64,000 nt of DNA from SIG622 sp045600125 (GTDB taxonomy: Bacteria; Bacillota; Clostridia; Oscillospirales; CAG-382), in NCBI GenBank assembly GCA_045600125.1, contig JAZRXH010000095.1, positions 15,214 through 79,213 of the forward strand, in the 5' to 3' direction. The stretch's first letter is position 1; each line of letters begins with the position of its first letter. Of the stretch, positions 1 through 8,450 are shown piece by piece. The notes beneath the pieces were generated by a model that saw only the letters and a list, made by a program, of their open reading frames with translations, made no database searches and was not told the origin of the DNA. The position numbers were made by a program, and so were the translations under genes.

Positions 1-602
1 CGGCTGTGGCGGAATACAACGGCATCGAGGTGCTGTTTGTGTTCAATAAGAGCGATATCTGCTATCCCGAAACTCTTTTGGATATCTATACGAAGGCAGG
101 CTGCCGTGTTATGGCGATTTCCGCTGCCGAGGCAGAGAAATACCGGGAAAGCACAGATGAGATAAAGTCCTTTCTGAAGGGGCATGTGACCTTCATCGCA
201 GGGGCTTCCGGCGTCGGGAAAACAAGTCTTGTGAACCTTCTGTTCCCGGATCTCGGACTTGTCACCGGTGACCTAAGCCGCAAGATTTCGAGAGGAAAGC
301 ACACGACCCGTGCCACCGAGCTTTACCGCATCGACCGGGATACCTTCCTTGCGGATACCCCCGGATTTTCCAGCTTTGAGGTGGCGCAGTACAGGATGCT
401 CCCGAAGGAGGCGCTTCTCTGCAGCTTCCCGGAGATCCTCGCCCATTCCGAGGGCTGTACATACAGTGACTGCACCCACACGGGGGAGGGCAGCGACGTT
501 TGCCTTGTAAAAAGAGCCGTGGAATCCGGCGAGATCCCCAAAAGCCGCCATGAGAGCTTCGTACGGCTTTATAAGGAAATCGACGAGGCACAGGAGTATT
601 GA
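1..602 (+). CDS. rsgA: Ribosome small subunit-dependent GTPase A, 5'-truncated by the window edge
   Basis: About 199 C-terminal residues are visible and the frame stays open to base 1, so the start lies outside the window. RsgA is a circularly permuted GTPase that helps late 30S subunit maturation. The permuted order is seen: NKSD (G4) first, then the P-loop GASGVGKTS (G1), the switch region around KHTT, and DTPGFSSFE (G3). The C-terminal zinc-binding domain follows with Cys/His spacing C-x4-CTHTGEGSDVC and the family-typical ending VESGEI plus a Y-K-E helix. The missing part should be the OB-fold domain. A strong hairpin terminator follows at 622-653. Family assignment is secure. Confidence 0.95.
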   Translation, partial: AVAEYNGIEVLFVFNKSDICYPETLLDIYTKAGCRVMAISAAEAEKYRESTDEIKSFLKGHVTFIAGASGVGKTSLVNLLFPDLGLVTGDLSRKISRGKHTTRATELYRIDRDTFLADTPGFSSFEVAQYRMLPKEALLCSFPEILAHSEGCTYSDCTHTGEGSDVCLVKRAVESGEIPKSRHESFVRLYKEIDEAQEY

Positions 603-621
603 AATCAAAAGCGCATCGTTT

Positions 622-653
622 TGCCTGCGGCTGTTTGGCTGCGGGCATTTTTT
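622..653 (+). terminator. Rho-independent terminator after rsgA
   Basis: A 10-bp stem with two G-T pairs (622-631 with 638-647), a 6-nt loop and six T residues at 648-653. Confidence 0.85.
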
Positions 654-734
654 GCGGAGACTATTTGTCCGTTCGTTCTGCGTCGGAAAAATCTGCGTGC
701 ATTTTGCCCGTGCATTTTGCCTTGCGGAAAGTGC

Positions 735-763
735 TTGACAAAACAGATAAAATGTGGTATAAT
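735..763 (+). promoter_or_regulatory. Sigma-A promoter P1 for acyl carrier protein operon
   Basis: Perfect TTGACA (735-740), 17-bp spacer and perfect TATAAT (758-763). The predicted start near 770 falls inside the inverted repeat at 767-793, so this promoter looks repressible. Confidence 0.85.
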
Positions 764-766
764 ACA

Positions 767-793
767 TATAAAGTAAACGTTGCTTACTTTATA
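767..793. promoter_or_regulatory. Putative operator: perfect 10-bp inverted repeat
   Basis: TATAAAGTAA (767-776) and TTACTTTATA (784-793) are exact reverse complements around a 7-base centre. The element begins 3 bases after the P1 -10 box and covers the likely transcription start. That is a classic position for a dimeric repressor such as a TetR-family lipid regulator. No regulator gene lies next to it, so the binding protein is unknown. Confidence 0.6.
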
Positions 794-820
794 AAACCTT
801 GGCGAACGGCAATAATGTTA

Positions 821-849
821 TTGACAAAAAGCCAAAAATAAGTTATAAT
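821..849 (+). promoter_or_regulatory. Sigma-A promoter P2 for acyl carrier protein operon
   Basis: Perfect TTGACA (821-826), 17-bp spacer, perfect TATAAT (844-849), 58 bp past the -10 of P1. It lies downstream of the inverted repeat. The leader to the ACP start is about 125 nt and ends with a small hairpin, CCGTAC (951-956) with GTACGG (961-966), just before the ribosome site. The whole 603-981 stretch holds no gene: only the terminator, two promoters, operator and leader. Confidence 0.8.
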
Positions 850-981
850 ATAAAATGTGAAAATGTTGAGGTTTCGTCAAGGTTCCTGCAAACCGTGCCT
901 GTTGCGGCGTTTCAAATGAATTTGTCTGTATTTCAATATATGCTTTGTGTCCGTACATAGGTACGGAGAAAGGAAGGTTCT

Positions 982-1209
982 ATGTTTGATCAAATCAAAA
1001 CAATGATCGCCGGTGTTCTCGGCAGTGACGGGAAGAACATTACTCCCGAATCCAAGCTCAAGAGCGGGCTCGGCATTTCTTCGGTCGAATTCGTTGACCT
1101 TGCCATGACCATCGAAGAAGAGTTCGGTGTTACCCTCGACGAGGATATGCTGAAAAAGCTGGAGACCGTGGACGATCTCTGTAAGTACGTAGAATCGCTT
1201 CGTGCATAA
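982..1209 (+). CDS. acpP: Acyl carrier protein
   Basis: A 75-residue four-helix carrier protein that would bear acyl chains on a 4'-phosphopantetheine arm in the cytoplasm. It fits ACP in length, acidity and the helix II/III pattern (EEEFGV, LETVDDLCKYVE). The attachment site reads GISSVEF instead of the usual DSL; Ser34 aligns with the modified serine, so the preceding Asp is replaced by Ser. The ribosome site AGGAAGG (971-977) is 4 nt from the ATG. The next gene, 58 nt on, is an acyl-activating ligase, so this may be a dedicated ACP for recycling or importing fatty acids rather than the main FAS II carrier. Divergence from the DSL motif supports a specialised role, which is inference. Confidence 0.88.
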   Translation: MFDQIKTMIAGVLGSDGKNITPESKLKSGLGISSVEFVDLAMTIEEEFGVTLDEDMLKKLETVDDLCKYVESLRA

Positions 1210-1249
1210 GAGCGGCGTTTTGCGAAAGACGCAATGCTTCGCCCGCTCT
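1209..1249 (+). promoter_or_regulatory. Intercistronic hairpin between ACP and ligase
   Basis: AGAGCGG (1209-1215) pairs with CCGCTCT (1243-1249), with a possible inner stem GCGTTTTGCG / CGCAATGC. There is no T-run, so it looks like a processing or stability hairpin that could keep ACP mRNA in excess of the ligase mRNA rather than a terminator. Confidence 0.35.
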
Positions 1250-1267
1250 CTTTGAAAGGAATGTATC

Positions 1268-2914
1268 ATGTCCTATCTTTATGAATACGCTCCGAAGCCG
1301 TTTTCTTCCATCAGGGAAATGGTAAAAATGGCATCGGACGAGTCCGGTGACAAGATTGGCTATATGTACAAAACAAGCCCTGCCGAGGCAAGAAGCATTT
1401 CCTTCCGGGAGTTTTACGAAGGTACGGAAAACCTCGGAGCGGCGCTGACCGGGCTGGGCTTTGGCAAAAGTCACATCGCCTGCATCGGCGAAAACAGCTA
1501 TAAGTGGATACTGACCTTCGTTACCGTGCTGAAAAGCGCCGGCGTTTTTATCCCGATAGACAGAGAGCTTCCCGCTGCCGATAAGAATTACCTTCTTTGC
1601 GACAGTGAAGCGGAGGTCGTGTTTTTCTCGAAAAAATACGGGCAGTACGTGCAGGAAAATCTTGCGTCGCTCCCGAATGTGAAGCTTTTCGTGGGGTTTG
1701 ATCTTGATGAGAGCGCCGGGAATGAAAAGATTTTGTCCTTTGACTCTCTTCTGAAAAAAGGGGAGAGCCTTGATAAGTCCGCCTACGATGCGCTTGAAAG
1801 AGACCCCTATGAGCTTATGTATCTCGTGTATACCTCGGGTACTACCGGTATTGCCAAGGGAGTTATGCTCACAGAGCACAATATCACCTCTGCCGTGTAT
1901 CACGGTATGCGTGTGGCGCCTCTGTATGAAAAAGGTCTTTCGGTGCTTCCGTATAACCATACCTATGAGGCGGTGTGTGATATACTCGTCAGCATCCACA
2001 ATCGGACGACCCTTTGCATCAACCTTTCGATGAAGGACATCGTAAAGGATCTGAAGTTCTATAAGCCGACACATATCTACATCGTTCCGGCGCTTGCCGA
2101 GGTGCTGTATGCCAATATTATGCGTACCATCCGGAAGCAGAACAAGGAAAAGAGCTTCAATACAGCGGTAAAGGTATCCCAGTTCCTTCTGAAATTCGGC
2201 ATCGACCTCCGGACAAGGCTGTTCCGGGACCTTCGGGACGTTTTCGGCGGAAACCTCAAAAAGGTGGTCTGCGGCGGCGCTCCCATCCGTCCCGAGATCG
2301 GCGAATTCTTCAAGGATATCGGAATTTTCATCACCGGCGGCTACGGTATCACCGAATGCTCGCCTCTTGTATCGGTCAACGATGAGAAATGCAACACCTA
2401 CGATACGGCTGGTATCCGGGTGCCCTGCCTTGAATGGCGGATCGATTCTCCCAACGAGGAGGGGATCGGCGAGATCTGCGTCAAGGGCGACGTAGTGATG
2501 AAGGGATATTATCATATGCCCGAAAAGACCGCCGAGGTCATCCGTGACGGCTGGTTCTATACCGGAGACTACGGCTACATCACAAGCAAGGATATGCTCG
2601 TCATCACCGGTAGAAAAAAGAACATCATCGTCCTCAATAATGGCAAGAACATATACCCCGAAGAGATAGAGGGCAGAATACAGAGCATCCCTTACATCAC
2701 AGAGGTCGTTGTCAGAGGTCTTAAGAACGACAAGGGCGACGAGGTCTCGCTTTTTGCCGAGGTATATCTTGAAGAAGAAAAGGTCGCCGAGGACAAGATC
2801 CTCTCCGACATTCAGAGCCGTCTTTCCGATCTTCCGGACTACAAGACGGTCACCAAGGTCGTTGTGCGGGAAGAGCCGTTCCCGAAGACCACAACGCAGA
2901 AAATCAAGCGATAA
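1268..2914 (+). CDS. AMP-binding long-chain acyl-CoA / acyl-ACP synthetase
   Basis: 548 residues of the ANL adenylating superfamily. It would activate a fatty acid with ATP to acyl-AMP and pass it to CoA or to an ACP. Visible signatures in order: the P-loop YTSGTTGIAKGV near residue 190, GGYGITECSP (A5) near 358, YTGDYGYI (A7) near 435, GRKKNIIV and NGKNIYPEEIE (A8) near 452-468, and the C-terminal catalytic lysine motif PKTTTQKIKR at the very end. The ribosome site GAAAGGA precedes the ATG. Being co-transcribed with an ACP suggests acyl-ACP synthetase activity. No membrane segment or signal peptide is seen. The exact substrate cannot be read from sequence. Confidence 0.85.
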   Translation: MSYLYEYAPKPFSSIREMVKMASDESGDKIGYMYKTSPAEARSISFREFYEGTENLGAALTGLGFGKSHIACIGENSYKWILTFVTVLKSAGVFIPIDRELPAADKNYLLCDSEAEVVFFSKKYGQYVQENLASLPNVKLFVGFDLDESAGNEKILSFDSLLKKGESLDKSAYDALERDPYELMYLVYTSGTTGIAKGVMLTEHNITSAVYHGMRVAPLYEKGLSVLPYNHTYEAVCDILVSIHNRTTLCINLSMKDIVKDLKFYKPTHIYIVPALAEVLYANIMRTIRKQNKEKSFNTAVKVSQFLLKFGIDLRTRLFRDLRDVFGGNLKKVVCGGAPIRPEIGEFFKDIGIFITGGYGITECSPLVSVNDEKCNTYDTAGIRVPCLEWRIDSPNEEGIGEICVKGDVVMKGYYHMPEKTAEVIRDGWFYTGDYGYITSKDMLVITGRKKNIIVLNNGKNIYPEEIEGRIQSIPYITEVVVRGLKNDKGDEVSLFAEVYLEEEKVAEDKILSDIQSRLSDLPDYKTVTKVVVREEPFPKTTTQKIKR

Positions 2915-2927
2915 ATCAGCCGTGAAA

Positions 2928-2960
2928 AGCAGGGTGGGGAAGAACTCCGCCCCGCTTTTT
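2928..2960 (+). terminator. Terminator after the ACP/ligase operon
   Basis: A 12-nt arm (2928-2939) pairs with 2945-2956 with one mismatch and G-T pairs, followed by a run of T. Confidence 0.65.
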
Positions 2961-3031
2961 GTGCATCTGTACAGAAAAATACCGAATGTAAGGAAAGGAG
3001 CGTAATACAGCGCTCCCACAGGTAAAAAGAC

Positions 3032-5041
3032 ATGAGTATTTGTGCCAATTTCAGAAAACTGACGGCATTCCGGGGACGCCCGAGCCAGTACATCGTGATC
3101 CTTCGGGATCTTGTGAAGGAAGCGTCCGACGCCACCTTCACGCTTCTCGGCGCAAAGAGCTGCGAAACGACGATCTGTGAGCACCGTCTGTACGTTTCGG
3201 AGGACGAAGAAGCGACCGAGCTGACCATCATCGCACGGGCGGACGGCGAAAGCGTGGAGATCCCCGTGACGGTGGAGGACGCACCGGCTCTGTGCGAGGA
3301 ATTTGACGAGGACAACGTCATCCTCCGGTTCGGACTTACCAGCGACACCCACGTTTCCGGCTCCTGGAATCAGAGCCGTTCCGCCGCCAAGTGGGCGCAC
3401 TTTATTGACTCGATCCAAACCGCTGCCGGTAGAAACGAAGACGGAAGCACAAAGCTCGACGCCGTTCTCTGCTGCGGCGACTTCATCGACTCGATCAACT
3501 CATTCGGCAACGTGAACCGTTCGGTCGATGCTTACGGATATAAGGCGGCGCAGAATTTCCGTGAAACGGCGTTCATCCGTTCGGGGCTCGAAGGTCGGGA
3601 TACAAACCCCGCTTTGACGGTAGACGAGGGTGCGACCGCCGTGAAGAGCGGCTTCGGAAAGGGAATCGAGGAGGGCGTGAAGTTCTTCTACTGCCTCGGC
3701 AACCACGACGAGAGCGGACGGGGCATGTCCAACGAGAACGAAAAATTCACCCGTGTCTATACCGCCGAATACTTTGTTGCTGTACTCTGCGGCTGGAATT
3801 ACAGCCTTGAGAACGCAGATCCCGAAACGCCGGATAAGGTCGATCCGAGCTATCTTGATTACGCCGCCGACCTTCTTGCCATCCACAACGCCGCAGGTTA
3901 TGAAAAGGACTATCGTATTTCCGCTTTCGGCAGAAAATACGGCGTGGACGGCGGCTATGCATATGACCGTTTCAAGGCATATTACGGAAACGACACCGAA
4001 TTTACAAGAGACGAGTACGGTCTCTTCTTCGGCAACCGCCATACCGTTCTCGGCGGTATCCACTTTATTGCCATTGAAACGTCGAGGTGTCTTGAGAGCG
4101 CCGAATATCTCGAAAAGTGGTGCAAGATTTCGGTGGAGGAGGATCCTCACAAGCCCATCATCGTCCTGACCCATGAAAAGCTCTTCCATACCATTGAAGC
4201 CTGCGACGGCGAGGGGGCTTCGGCAAAGCTCCTGTATGTCCTCGGCAATTACCCGCAGTGCATCGTATGGACGGGGCATACCCACACCACGCTGACGAAT
4301 GAGACCGCCATCATGTCGGATTGCGGTTTCACCTCGGTGGAGGGCTCGGTCCTTGCTTATCTCAGCTGTGAGAGCCTTGCCAAGGAGAACGGGGAATTCT
4401 GTCACGTCGGCAACTTCTGCCGCAAGGAGGATCACGAATTCGGTCCCTGCTGTCTTGTAAAGATCGATAAGAACTATAACGTGAAGATCGAGCGTATCGA
4501 CATCCACCGCTCCTACAAGCCGCAGCTCGGCACCGAAAACTGTGCCGTGGTCATCCGGAAGCCGTGGATCATCTCGGGGATCGCTCAAAGCGGTGCGCAT
4601 CTGCTTGCCCATGATTTCACAAGAGGCATCCCTTCGGTAAAGAGCGCTCCCGCTTTTACGGAAGGCGCAAAAGCGCAGATCGCTGTCCGTCCCGACGGAA
4701 CGATAGGCGTTTCCTTCCCGGCGGCTGTCGACTGCGACATGGTATGGTTCTATAAAGTCCTTCTCGAAAACGCCGTGGACGGGCATGACAGACCGGTACA
4801 GTACATCACGAACTTCTTCTACCGCTATCGGGATAACGCCGAAATGGCGGCGGTACAGTCTTCTTTTGACGTGGACTTCCCGTGTAAGAAGGAGAACCGG
4901 GTAAGCGCCGTTCTCGACATGTGCGTCGAGGCATCCCGCCCGAAGGTGGGCGCCGTTTACCGTGTTTGCGTCACCGCCTTCGACGTGTGGGGCAATGAGA
5001 GCGAGCCGATATACGGGGAAATTTCCGACGAGGCAAAATAA
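3032..5041 (+). CDS. Calcineurin-like metallophosphoesterase with flanking beta-sandwich domains
   Basis: 669 residues. The core (about 95-480) has all metallophosphoesterase blocks: SDTH (D and H ligands), CGDFID, LGNHD, LTHEK and GHTHTT, which build a two-metal phosphoesterase site. A strand-rich N-terminal part (1-95) looks like an immunoglobulin-type domain, and the last 140 residues look like a fibronectin III-type domain ending in DVWGNESEP. This layout is typical of secreted phosphoesterases, but no signal peptide is present and an in-frame stop at 3023-3025 rules out a longer N-terminus. The ribosome site is weak. Substrate unknown. It stands alone between two terminators. No clear promoter was found in 2961-3031. 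Confidence 0.8.
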   Translation: MSICANFRKLTAFRGRPSQYIVILRDLVKEASDATFTLLGAKSCETTICEHRLYVSEDEEATELTIIARADGESVEIPVTVEDAPALCEEFDEDNVILRFGLTSDTHVSGSWNQSRSAAKWAHFIDSIQTAAGRNEDGSTKLDAVLCCGDFIDSINSFGNVNRSVDAYGYKAAQNFRETAFIRSGLEGRDTNPALTVDEGATAVKSGFGKGIEEGVKFFYCLGNHDESGRGMSNENEKFTRVYTAEYFVAVLCGWNYSLENADPETPDKVDPSYLDYAADLLAIHNAAGYEKDYRISAFGRKYGVDGGYAYDRFKAYYGNDTEFTRDEYGLFFGNRHTVLGGIHFIAIETSRCLESAEYLEKWCKISVEEDPHKPIIVLTHEKLFHTIEACDGEGASAKLLYVLGNYPQCIVWTGHTHTTLTNETAIMSDCGFTSVEGSVLAYLSCESLAKENGEFCHVGNFCRKEDHEFGPCCLVKIDKNYNVKIERIDIHRSYKPQLGTENCAVVIRKPWIISGIAQSGAHLLAHDFTRGIPSVKSAPAFTEGAKAQIAVRPDGTIGVSFPAAVDCDMVWFYKVLLENAVDGHDRPVQYITNFFYRYRDNAEMAAVQSSFDVDFPCKKENRVSAVLDMCVEASRPKVGAVYRVCVTAFDVWGNESEPIYGEISDEAK

Positions 5042-5067
5042 GCACAAACGGTTTATCTTACAAAAAG

Positions 5068-5102
5068 AAAAGTCAGACGGCTGTCTTGTCGTCTGACTTT
5101 TT
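5068..5102. terminator. Bidirectional terminator between convergent genes
   Basis: AAAAGTCAGACG (5068-5079) pairs with the arm at 5090-5101, A-rich on the left and T-rich on the right. It serves the phosphoesterase gene on plus and the hydrolase operon on minus. Confidence 0.9.
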
Positions 5103-5122
5103 GCATTATCTCTGTGAAGGGA

Positions 5123-5878
5123 TCAGATCTCATATTCCCGGAACAGCTCGGGATACAGAACCTCGCCGGAATAGCCTTCGGCTATGGCAGAGAGGACGGC
5201 ATGCTGCTGCTTTATCCCGCCGTGAACGAGGAACATCCTGCCCGTTTTGCATCGGATCGCAGTCTTTGCCGCATCGTAGGCACAGGAATGACCGCTTGGA
5301 AACCGTTCGTGTACGGGAGCGCCCACACCCTGGGATACTTCGTGGACGATGGCGTCACAGCCGAGGAAGAAGTCGGCAATTTCATCCTTGTATCTTGAAT
5401 CGCCGAGGATGCCGAGAGTTCTGCCTCCGATCGTGAATTTGTAGCAGAGACCGGGAATGGCGTGGTCGGACTCGAAGCATTCGACGTGAAGCTCGCCGAT
5501 ATCAAGACTGTCGCCGCCCGAAAGCTCGCACACCCTCGGCCTCGGCATACCGAGGTAATACCGGTCGAGCATGGCAAAGTCTTCGGCTCTCTTTACGGTT
5601 TCGGCGATCTGCGAGGCGTGACCGTATATCGTGCAGGTCGTGCCCTTGGTCTGGAGCTTATAGAACAGAAAGAGCGGAAGCCCCATGATGTGATCGTGAT
5701 GGCAGTGCGTGACGAAAACGTGCTTTACGGAGTTTGGGTCGATGCCGTGCTCGGCGAGGGACAGCGCCGATTTGTAGCCGAGGTCAACGAGATATTTTCC
5801 GTCTATGATAAAGCAGGGCGCATCGCCATCCGGCTCATCCGGGATGCAGGGGGACTTTCCGAGGAATATGATTTTCAT
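5123..5878 (-). CDS. MBL-fold metallohydrolase, ribonuclease Z-like
   Basis: 251 residues of the metallo-beta-lactamase fold. The zinc motif THCHHDH (HxHxDH) lies near residue 58, followed by later ligands GDSR and a C-terminal LVHGG, with an internal SDHAIP as in the RNase Z group. RNase Z proper trims tRNA 3' ends, but this protein is shorter than the usual 300 residues and lacks a clear exosite arm, so a general RNase Z-like hydrolase is the safe call. It is the last gene of a minus-strand operon, 16 nt after proA. The ribosome site is poor, so translation may be coupled to proA. Confidence 0.75.
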   Translation of the reverse strand: MKIIFLGKSPCIPDEPDGDAPCFIIDGKYLVDLGYKSALSLAEHGIDPNSVKHVFVTHCHHDHIMGLPLFLFYKLQTKGTTCTIYGHASQIAETVKRAEDFAMLDRYYLGMPRPRVCELSGGDSLDIGELHVECFESDHAIPGLCYKFTIGGRTLGILGDSRYKDEIADFFLGCDAIVHEVSQGVGAPVHERFPSGHSCAYDAAKTAIRCKTGRMFLVHGGIKQQHAVLSAIAEGYSGEVLYPELFREYEI

Positions 5879-5894
5879 ATCGCACCGAAGCCTT

Positions 5895-7154
5895 TCAGAT
5901 TCTCACGTGACCGTCGCCGACCACGATATATTTGTAGGTCGTCAGCTCCCGGAGTCCCATGGGACCTCTTGCGTGGAGCTTCTGAGTGGAGATGCCCATT
6001 TCACAGCCGAGACCGAATTCTCCGCCGTCGGTGAAGCGGGTGGAGGCATTCACGTACACGGCGGCGCTGTCGATGAATTTTGTGAAAAGCTCCGCATTGT
6101 GTTTGTCGGATGTGACGATGGCTTCGCTGTGATGGGTGGAATGGAGTGAAATGTGCTCGATCGCCTCGTTTACGTCCTCTACGGTCTTTACGGCGAGGAT
6201 GTAATCGAGAAATTCCGTGTCAAAGTCCGTATCACTTGCCGGAGTACCTTCAATGATCGAGGCGCTCTTTTGGCAAAGACGGAGCTCGACCGGGATCTCG
6301 CCGTTATTCCGGCGCTCGTCGACGAGCATTTTCTTCAGCTTCGGCAAAAAGCTACCGGCGACGTTTTTATGGACAAGGCACACCTCTTCGGCGTTGCAAA
6401 CCGAGGGTCGGCTCGTCTTTGCGTTCTTTATGATCGCCAGCGCCTTTTCCTCGTCGGCGCTTTCGTCCACGTAAATATGGCAGATACCGGTGCCGGTGGC
6501 GATGCAGGGAACGGTGGCGTTCTCGGTGCAGGCACGGATGAGCCCTGCGCCGCCGCGGGGGATCAGAAGGTCGATGAAGCCTTCCGCACGCATGAGCTCG
6601 GAAGCGCTTTCCCGGGTGGTATCGTCAATGAGAGATACGAGCCGCTCGTCGAGTCCCGCCCTCACAAGACCCCGGCGAAGGCAGGCGACGACAGCCTTTG
6701 AGCTGTTGTACGCTTCCTTGCCGCTGCGAAGGATGCACACGTTTCCGGATTTTAAGCAGAGGGCGGCGGCGTCGGCGGTGACGTTGGGTCTGCTTTCGTA
6801 AATGATGGCGATAACGCCGATGGCGACGGCGGTCTTGGTAATCCGGAGACCGTCGGGACGCACGAATTCGTCCAGCACTCTGCCGCAGGGGTCGGGGAGA
6901 GAAGCGACCTCCCGGATGCCTTTTGCCATGCCTTCGATCCTTGCCGGAGTCAGGCGCAGTCTGTCGATCATGACATCGGAAATTTTGCCTTTTGCGTTTT
7001 CGATATCCCGCTCATTTTCCGAAAGAAGGGTATCGGCAGACGAGAGAAGCTCCTCTGCAATGTATTCCAGCGCTTTATTCTTTATTTCGGACCCAAGGGA
7101 TGCGGCACATTTTTTCGCTTCCTTTGCCCCTTCGAGTATTTCTTTCGTTGTCAT
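5895..7154 (-). CDS. proA: Glutamate-5-semialdehyde dehydrogenase (gamma-glutamyl phosphate reductase)
   Basis: 419 residues, normal ProA length. It reduces gamma-glutamyl phosphate to glutamate-5-semialdehyde with NADPH, the second step of proline synthesis in the cytoplasm. ALDH-superfamily signs include the substrate region YESRPNVTADAAALCLKSG, IPRGGAGLI, and the catalytic cysteine in SVCNAEEVCL. The C-terminus HARGPMGLRELTTYK is characteristic of ProA. Its ATG overlaps the stop of the upstream THUMP methyltransferase by 4 nt (ATGA), so they are co-translated. Its partner kinase proB is not adjacent; a short proB lies at 33373-34143. Confidence 0.96.
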   Translation of the reverse strand: MTTKEILEGAKEAKKCAASLGSEIKNKALEYIAEELLSSADTLLSENERDIENAKGKISDVMIDRLRLTPARIEGMAKGIREVASLPDPCGRVLDEFVRPDGLRITKTAVAIGVIAIIYESRPNVTADAAALCLKSGNVCILRSGKEAYNSSKAVVACLRRGLVRAGLDERLVSLIDDTTRESASELMRAEGFIDLLIPRGGAGLIRACTENATVPCIATGTGICHIYVDESADEEKALAIIKNAKTSRPSVCNAEEVCLVHKNVAGSFLPKLKKMLVDERRNNGEIPVELRLCQKSASIIEGTPASDTDFDTEFLDYILAVKTVEDVNEAIEHISLHSTHHSEAIVTSDKHNAELFTKFIDSAAVYVNASTRFTDGGEFGLGCEMGISTQKLHARGPMGLRELTTYKYIVVGDGHVRI

Positions 7155-8425
7155 TTCGTTTCCTTCGGCGGCGTTTTATTGCCGTCCGATCCTCCGTACT
7201 GCTTTCTGCTGTATGGCTTACTTTTTTCAGCGGCGGGGTTCTTGCTACCGAAGCTCTTTTGTCCTTTGTGTGCGCCGCAGGTATAGGGCACGGCGTCTTT
7301 CCTGAAGAACTGGTACAGATAGCATTTGATCATGCCGTTATAGAGCTTTCTCGCCTTGTCGGCACGTCTGCCGTACAGCCTTTCAAATTCTTCTTCGCTC
7401 GTCAGAAGATACATCTGCCACGGCGGGACAAGTCCCGAAAGAGTCTTGCCGAGCTTGCGGTACAGCTCTCTTGCTTCGGCGATGCTTCCCATCCGTTCAC
7501 CGTAGGGAGGATTGCAGACCAGTGTGAACCGCTCGTCCTCGCCGCCTGCCTTTATGGTAAGTGCGTCCTTGCGGAAGACCTTGATGTACTCCGCAACGCC
7601 CGCCCGTTTGGCGTTGGCTTTGGTGAGGGCGACGCACTCCTCGGAGATATCCGAAGCCCATGCACGGAAATCGGTCCCGTGGCGCTTCTCCTCGCATTCC
7701 TTTCGGGCGCTTCTCCAGATCTCCTTCGGGATCCAAGCGTAGTGCTCGGCGGCAAAGCGTCTGTTCATGCCGGGGGCTGTATTCGTCATCAGAAGCGCCG
7801 CTTCGATGGCGATGGTGCCGGAGCCGCAGAAGGGATCCCAGGTGATGACGTTTTCTCTCGGTCTTGACAGCTTTACAAGAGAAGCCGCCAGCGTTTCCCG
7901 AAGGGGCGCCTCGGCTGCGTCCTCCCGGTAGCCTCTCTTGAAGAGGGGATTGCCGGAGGTGTCGATCATCAGCACCGCTTTATCCTCGAGAATGAAGAAT
8001 TCCACTCTGACCTTTGTCTTGGTTTCCTCAAACCAGCTCACGCCGTACTTTTCGGACAGCCTCTTGACGATGGCTTTCTTGCAGATGGCCTGACAGTCGG
8101 GGACGCTGAAGAGCTTTGACTTGATCGAGTGTCCCGTTACCGGAAAGGCGTCCTCCACGCCGATGAAATCCTCCCACGGAAGGGCGGCGGTGCCGTCGAA
8201 CAGCTCGGTGAAGGTGGCGGCATTGAAGGCTCCGAGGCAGATAAAGACTCTTTCGGCGCAGCGAAGCCAGAGATTGCACCGTGCTGCGGCGCTGACGTCT
8301 CCTTCAAAATAGACTCTTCCGTCGATGGTCTCGGTGCGCTTGTAGCCGAGCTCGTCTATCTCTTCTCCCACGAGCCTTTCGAGACCGAAAAGGCAGGTGG
8401 CGCAGTATTTCAGTGTTTCGTTCAT
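7151..8425 (-). CDS. THUMP-domain class I SAM-dependent RNA methyltransferase (RlmL/YpsC-like)
   Basis: 424 residues. An N-terminal ferredoxin-like plus THUMP region (about 1-160) would bind RNA; the Rossmann methyltransferase domain follows. Motif I is seen as WDPFCGSGTIAIEAA near 190 and the N2-guanine catalytic motif as NPPYGERMG near 300. Homologues methylate guanine N2 in 23S rRNA. The last 45 residues are basic and low in complexity (lysine, serine and glycine rich), as in many Firmicutes members. An AGAGGT ribosome site precedes the ATG. It starts the operon with proA and the MBL hydrolase. Confidence 0.9.
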   Translation of the reverse strand: MNETLKYCATCLFGLERLVGEEIDELGYKRTETIDGRVYFEGDVSAAARCNLWLRCAERVFICLGAFNAATFTELFDGTAALPWEDFIGVEDAFPVTGHSIKSKLFSVPDCQAICKKAIVKRLSEKYGVSWFEETKTKVRVEFFILEDKAVLMIDTSGNPLFKRGYREDAAEAPLRETLAASLVKLSRPRENVITWDPFCGSGTIAIEAALLMTNTAPGMNRRFAAEHYAWIPKEIWRSARKECEEKRHGTDFRAWASDISEECVALTKANAKRAGVAEYIKVFRKDALTIKAGGEDERFTLVCNPPYGERMGSIAEARELYRKLGKTLSGLVPPWQMYLLTSEEEFERLYGRRADKARKLYNGMIKCYLYQFFRKDAVPYTCGAHKGQKSFGSKNPAAEKSKPYSRKQYGGSDGNKTPPKETK

Positions 8426-8450
8426 GGTTTACCTCTTATGCATTCGGGAC

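Noticed and set aside
1130..3418. A 762-codon minus-strand frame across the acyl ligase gene
   Set aside because: It crosses a terminator and the end of one gene and the start of another on the plus strand, with no domain in its translation.
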